From an uncultured Flammeovirgaceae bacterium (GTDB taxonomy: Bacteria > Bacteroidota > Bacteroidia > Cytophagales > Cyclobacteriaceae), in contig CAMPJM010000181.1 in assembly GCA_946886805.1 (NCBI GenBank), positions 1-7,692 of the forward strand: a DNA stretch of 7,692 nucleotides, given 5' to 3'. Both the position numbers and the translations under genes were made by a program. Below the pieces are notes generated by a model. The model was not told the origin of the DNA, did not search any database, and was given only the letters and a program-made list of their open reading frames with translations. Of this stretch, positions 6,094-7,692 are shown in pieces. How positions within the stretch are numbered: the first letter of the stretch is position 1; the number at the start of each line of letters is the position of its first letter.

Positions 6094-7692
6094 TTTATTA
6101 AGCTCTCCGCATGTGCATTGGTCTTTAAATCCTTTTGAAGCCAATCAGGTACTGGAAATTTCCTAATGGAGGAATACCGGACATAAGTTTCATAAACATC
6201 ACCATCGCCGGTAACTCGAGGATCATTGGTTTTCATAAGGTAAGCCCCCAAAGCCGCCCTATGCTCCAACAGTTCCTCTTTGAAATTCGGATCCTCAACC
6301 AGATTGACTAAGCAATATGGATCGTTCTTTATATCAAAAAGCTCCTCCGCAGGTCTTTTTCCCACAGCCAATTCAATGAAAGGGCGAATCTCCGGATCCA
6401 TATGATTTTCCAGCATGAAATCAAAGGTTGGGCAGGCATCAATATCATGGTAACCACCATGCTCAGGACCCAAGGTTCCGTCAGATTCATATTTTTGTGG
6501 TGCACCGGCTGGCCATCTTTCTGGTTTGAAATTCCGGATATATAGAAAATCCTCAGTCCGAATAGCACGCTGTGGATAGGTCAAGTTATTCCACCGGGAG
6601 CTGGAATGCCTCTCTCTTGCAGCAAAAACGGCCTTTCTTGAAAAATCCAATTTTTCGTCTACGTTTTCCATAAGCAAGTCAATTAAACTTCTTCCTTCCA
6701 TGGGATACTTCTTTGAAAGATCCGCAAAGCCTGCACCTGTTATTGCTTCTAAAAAAGTAGGGGCAAGATCTATTAGGCTGACAAGATCATCCACTATCCT
6801 TCCTCCCTTTATTTTATCACCCCACATGATGGCTAAGGGCACATGGATTCCATATTCGTATGTATTGGCCTTAGCTCTGGGAAACGACATCCCATTGTCT
6901 GAAGTAACCACAACTATTGTATTTTCCAATTCACCGATTTGCTCTAATTTCTCCAACATTGATGCAAGATGCTGGTCGAACCATTCTATTTCCAACCCGT
7001 AATCCAGTAATTCACTTCTGACCATAGGAGCATTTGGCAGAAAATCTGGCACAGTTACATCTTCAAGATCCTTACCCGCTTCTAATCCCGACCCTTTTTC
7101 AAATCCTCGATGGGGTTCGTGTGCCCCATACCAAAAGTAGAATGGTTCATCCTCCTTTCTTTCAGCCAAGAAATCATTAAAATTACCTGCATAGTCGTTA
7201 GTACTCATTCCGGTAGTGAAAGGATCAATCTTTTTCTCATTATAAGCCGCTCCAGCAGGATTTCGTTTCCTTCCACTGATCTTCCAATTTCCCGGACCCC
7301 ATCCTTTTCCCGTATATCCGACTTTATACCCCATTTCTTCCAAAATATCAGGGAAAACAACATACTCCAAAGGAAATTCACTGGCGTGGGTCCCCGCATC
7401 CTCTATCTGCCATGTGTTCATTCCTGTTAAAATAGCCGCCCTGCTGGGACTGCATCCAGGAGATGCAGAAAATGCATTGGTGAAAAGTACTCCTTCCCTA
7501 GCCACCCGATCAAAAGCAGGGGTTTCCACCCATTTTGCTCCGTAGACAGAAGCATGTGGATAAGATTGATCATCAGAAATTACAAACAAAATATTAGGCT
7601 TTCTTCTTATTTCTGAATTGTTACTGGTTTCTGAATTGCTATTGGGGTTCTTATTATCACATGAAATACAAAGAAGTAAGACAACAAAAAAG
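6090..7692 (-). CDS. S1-family sulfatase, sulfamidase-like lipoprotein (5' end outside the window)
   Basis: The frame is open to the right edge, so the start codon is missing. The first codons in the window encode a hydrophobic stretch and CISC, with the lipidated Cys codon at 7659-7661. A Ser/Asn/Glu-rich tether and then RKPNILFVISDD follow. Starting at the internal TTG (7589) would cut this conserved strand and is wrong. Counting from the first complete codon (7691), the metal-binding Asp pair is 40-41 and the formylglycine Cys is 80 in CSPSR (codon 7452-7454). HEPHR is at 191-195 and SDNG gives Asp265-Asn266. The sequence around the active site (PGCSPSRAAILTGM, GYTGKGWGPGNW) resembles the heparan N-sulfatase-like group (SulfAtlas S1_8-like, from memory), whose bacterial members act on various sulfated glycans. 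About 533 residues are visible, close to full length. It is probably the most upstream gene here and is envelope-anchored, unlike the second sulfatase. Substrate is unknown. Confidence 0.92.
   Translation of the reverse strand, partial: FFVVLLLCISCDNKNPNSNSETSNNSEIRRKPNILFVISDDQSYPHASVYGAKWVETPAFDRVAREGVLFTNAFSASPGCSPSRAAILTGMNTWQIEDAGTHASEFPLEYVVFPDILEEMGYKVGYTGKGWGPGNWKISGRKRNPAGAAYNEKKIDPFTTGMSTNDYAGNFNDFLAERKEDEPFYFWYGAHEPHRGFEKGSGLEAGKDLEDVTVPDFLPNAPMVRSELLDYGLEIEWFDQHLASMLEKLEQIGELENTIVVVTSDNGMSFPRAKANTYEYGIHVPLAIMWGDKIKGGRIVDDLVSLIDLAPTFLEAITGAGFADLSKKYPMEGRSLIDLLMENVDEKLDFSRKAVFAARERHSSSRWNNLTYPQRAIRTEDFLYIRNFKPERWPAGAPQKYESDGTLGPEHGGYHDIDACPTFDFMLENHMDPEIRPFIELAVGKRPAEELFDIKNDPYCLVNLVEDPNFKEELLEHRAALGAYLMKTNDPRVTGDGDVYETYVRYSSIRKFPVPDWLQKDLKTNAHAESLIK
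7610..7638. repeat. 11-bp direct repeat in the lipoprotein tether
   Basis: TTTCTGAATTG occurs at 7610-7620 and 7628-7638, exactly 18 bp (six codons) apart, inside the coding region of the upstream sulfatase. It encodes repeated Asn-Ser-Glu units in the flexible linker between the lipidated Cys and the catalytic domain. In-frame slippage could lengthen or shorten the tether without breaking the gene. Confidence 0.6.

Noticed and set aside
5905..6144. A 79-codon gene starting at 6144
   Set aside because: Its first 17 codons overlap the sulfatase coding region and show no SusD-like sequence; the ATG at 6093 fits better, and the whole is best read as a gene remnant.
6090..7589. Start of the upstream sulfatase at the TTG codon at 7589
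   Set aside because: The conserved strand RKPNIL and a lipoprotein signal continue in frame to the window edge, so the real start lies outside the window.
1..7692. CRISPR array, tRNA, rRNA, insertion sequence or phage genes
   Set aside because: No regularly spaced repeats, RNA-gene motifs, transposase or phage proteins were seen on either strand.

Overview
The window looks like a stretch of polysaccharide-utilisation locus from a marine-type Bacteroidetes (Flavobacteriia-like) genome. The grounds are low GC, two formylglycine sulfatases, lipoproteins with LSAC, FSAC and CISC lipoboxes, a Tat-exported Gfo/Idh/MocA oxidoreductase, DUF1080 and DUF6807 proteins, a SusD C-terminal remnant, and no clear Shine-Dalgarno sites. 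Genus cannot be read from the sequence.

All recognisable genes lie on the minus strand, so transcription runs from high to low coordinates. Order in transcription: (1) an S1 sulfatase of the sulfamidase-like type (6090-7692), a lipoprotein whose start lies beyond the right edge; (2) a short degenerate tail of a susD gene (5939-6093); (3) an iduronate-2-sulfatase-like S1 sulfatase (4427-5908); (4) a Tat-signal Gfo/Idh/MocA oxidoreductase (3014-4378); (5) a DUF6807 ('PmoA family') lipoprotein (1791-2885); (6) a lipoprotein with two tandem DUF1080 domains (264-1652). Bases 1-263 hold no recognisable gene, only one perfect 8-bp hairpin.

The strongest unexpected feature is between the two sulfatases. 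The DNA there encodes the PIP...QNxGY ending typical of SusD proteins, but the two halves are in different reading frames and the rest of susD is missing. By chance or selection, the surviving open frame (62 codons) is joined by ATGA overlaps to both flanking sulfatase genes.

Working model (inference): the sulfatases remove sulfate esters from a sulfated glycan or its oligosaccharides. The exported oxidoreductase then oxidises a freed sugar hydroxyl, and the DUF1080 lipoprotein cleaves the resulting 3-keto glycoside by elimination or hydrolysis, with the DUF6807 protein in an unknown accessory role. No ordinary glycoside hydrolase, polysaccharide lyase or intact SusC/SusD pair is inside the window, so the substrate cannot be named.
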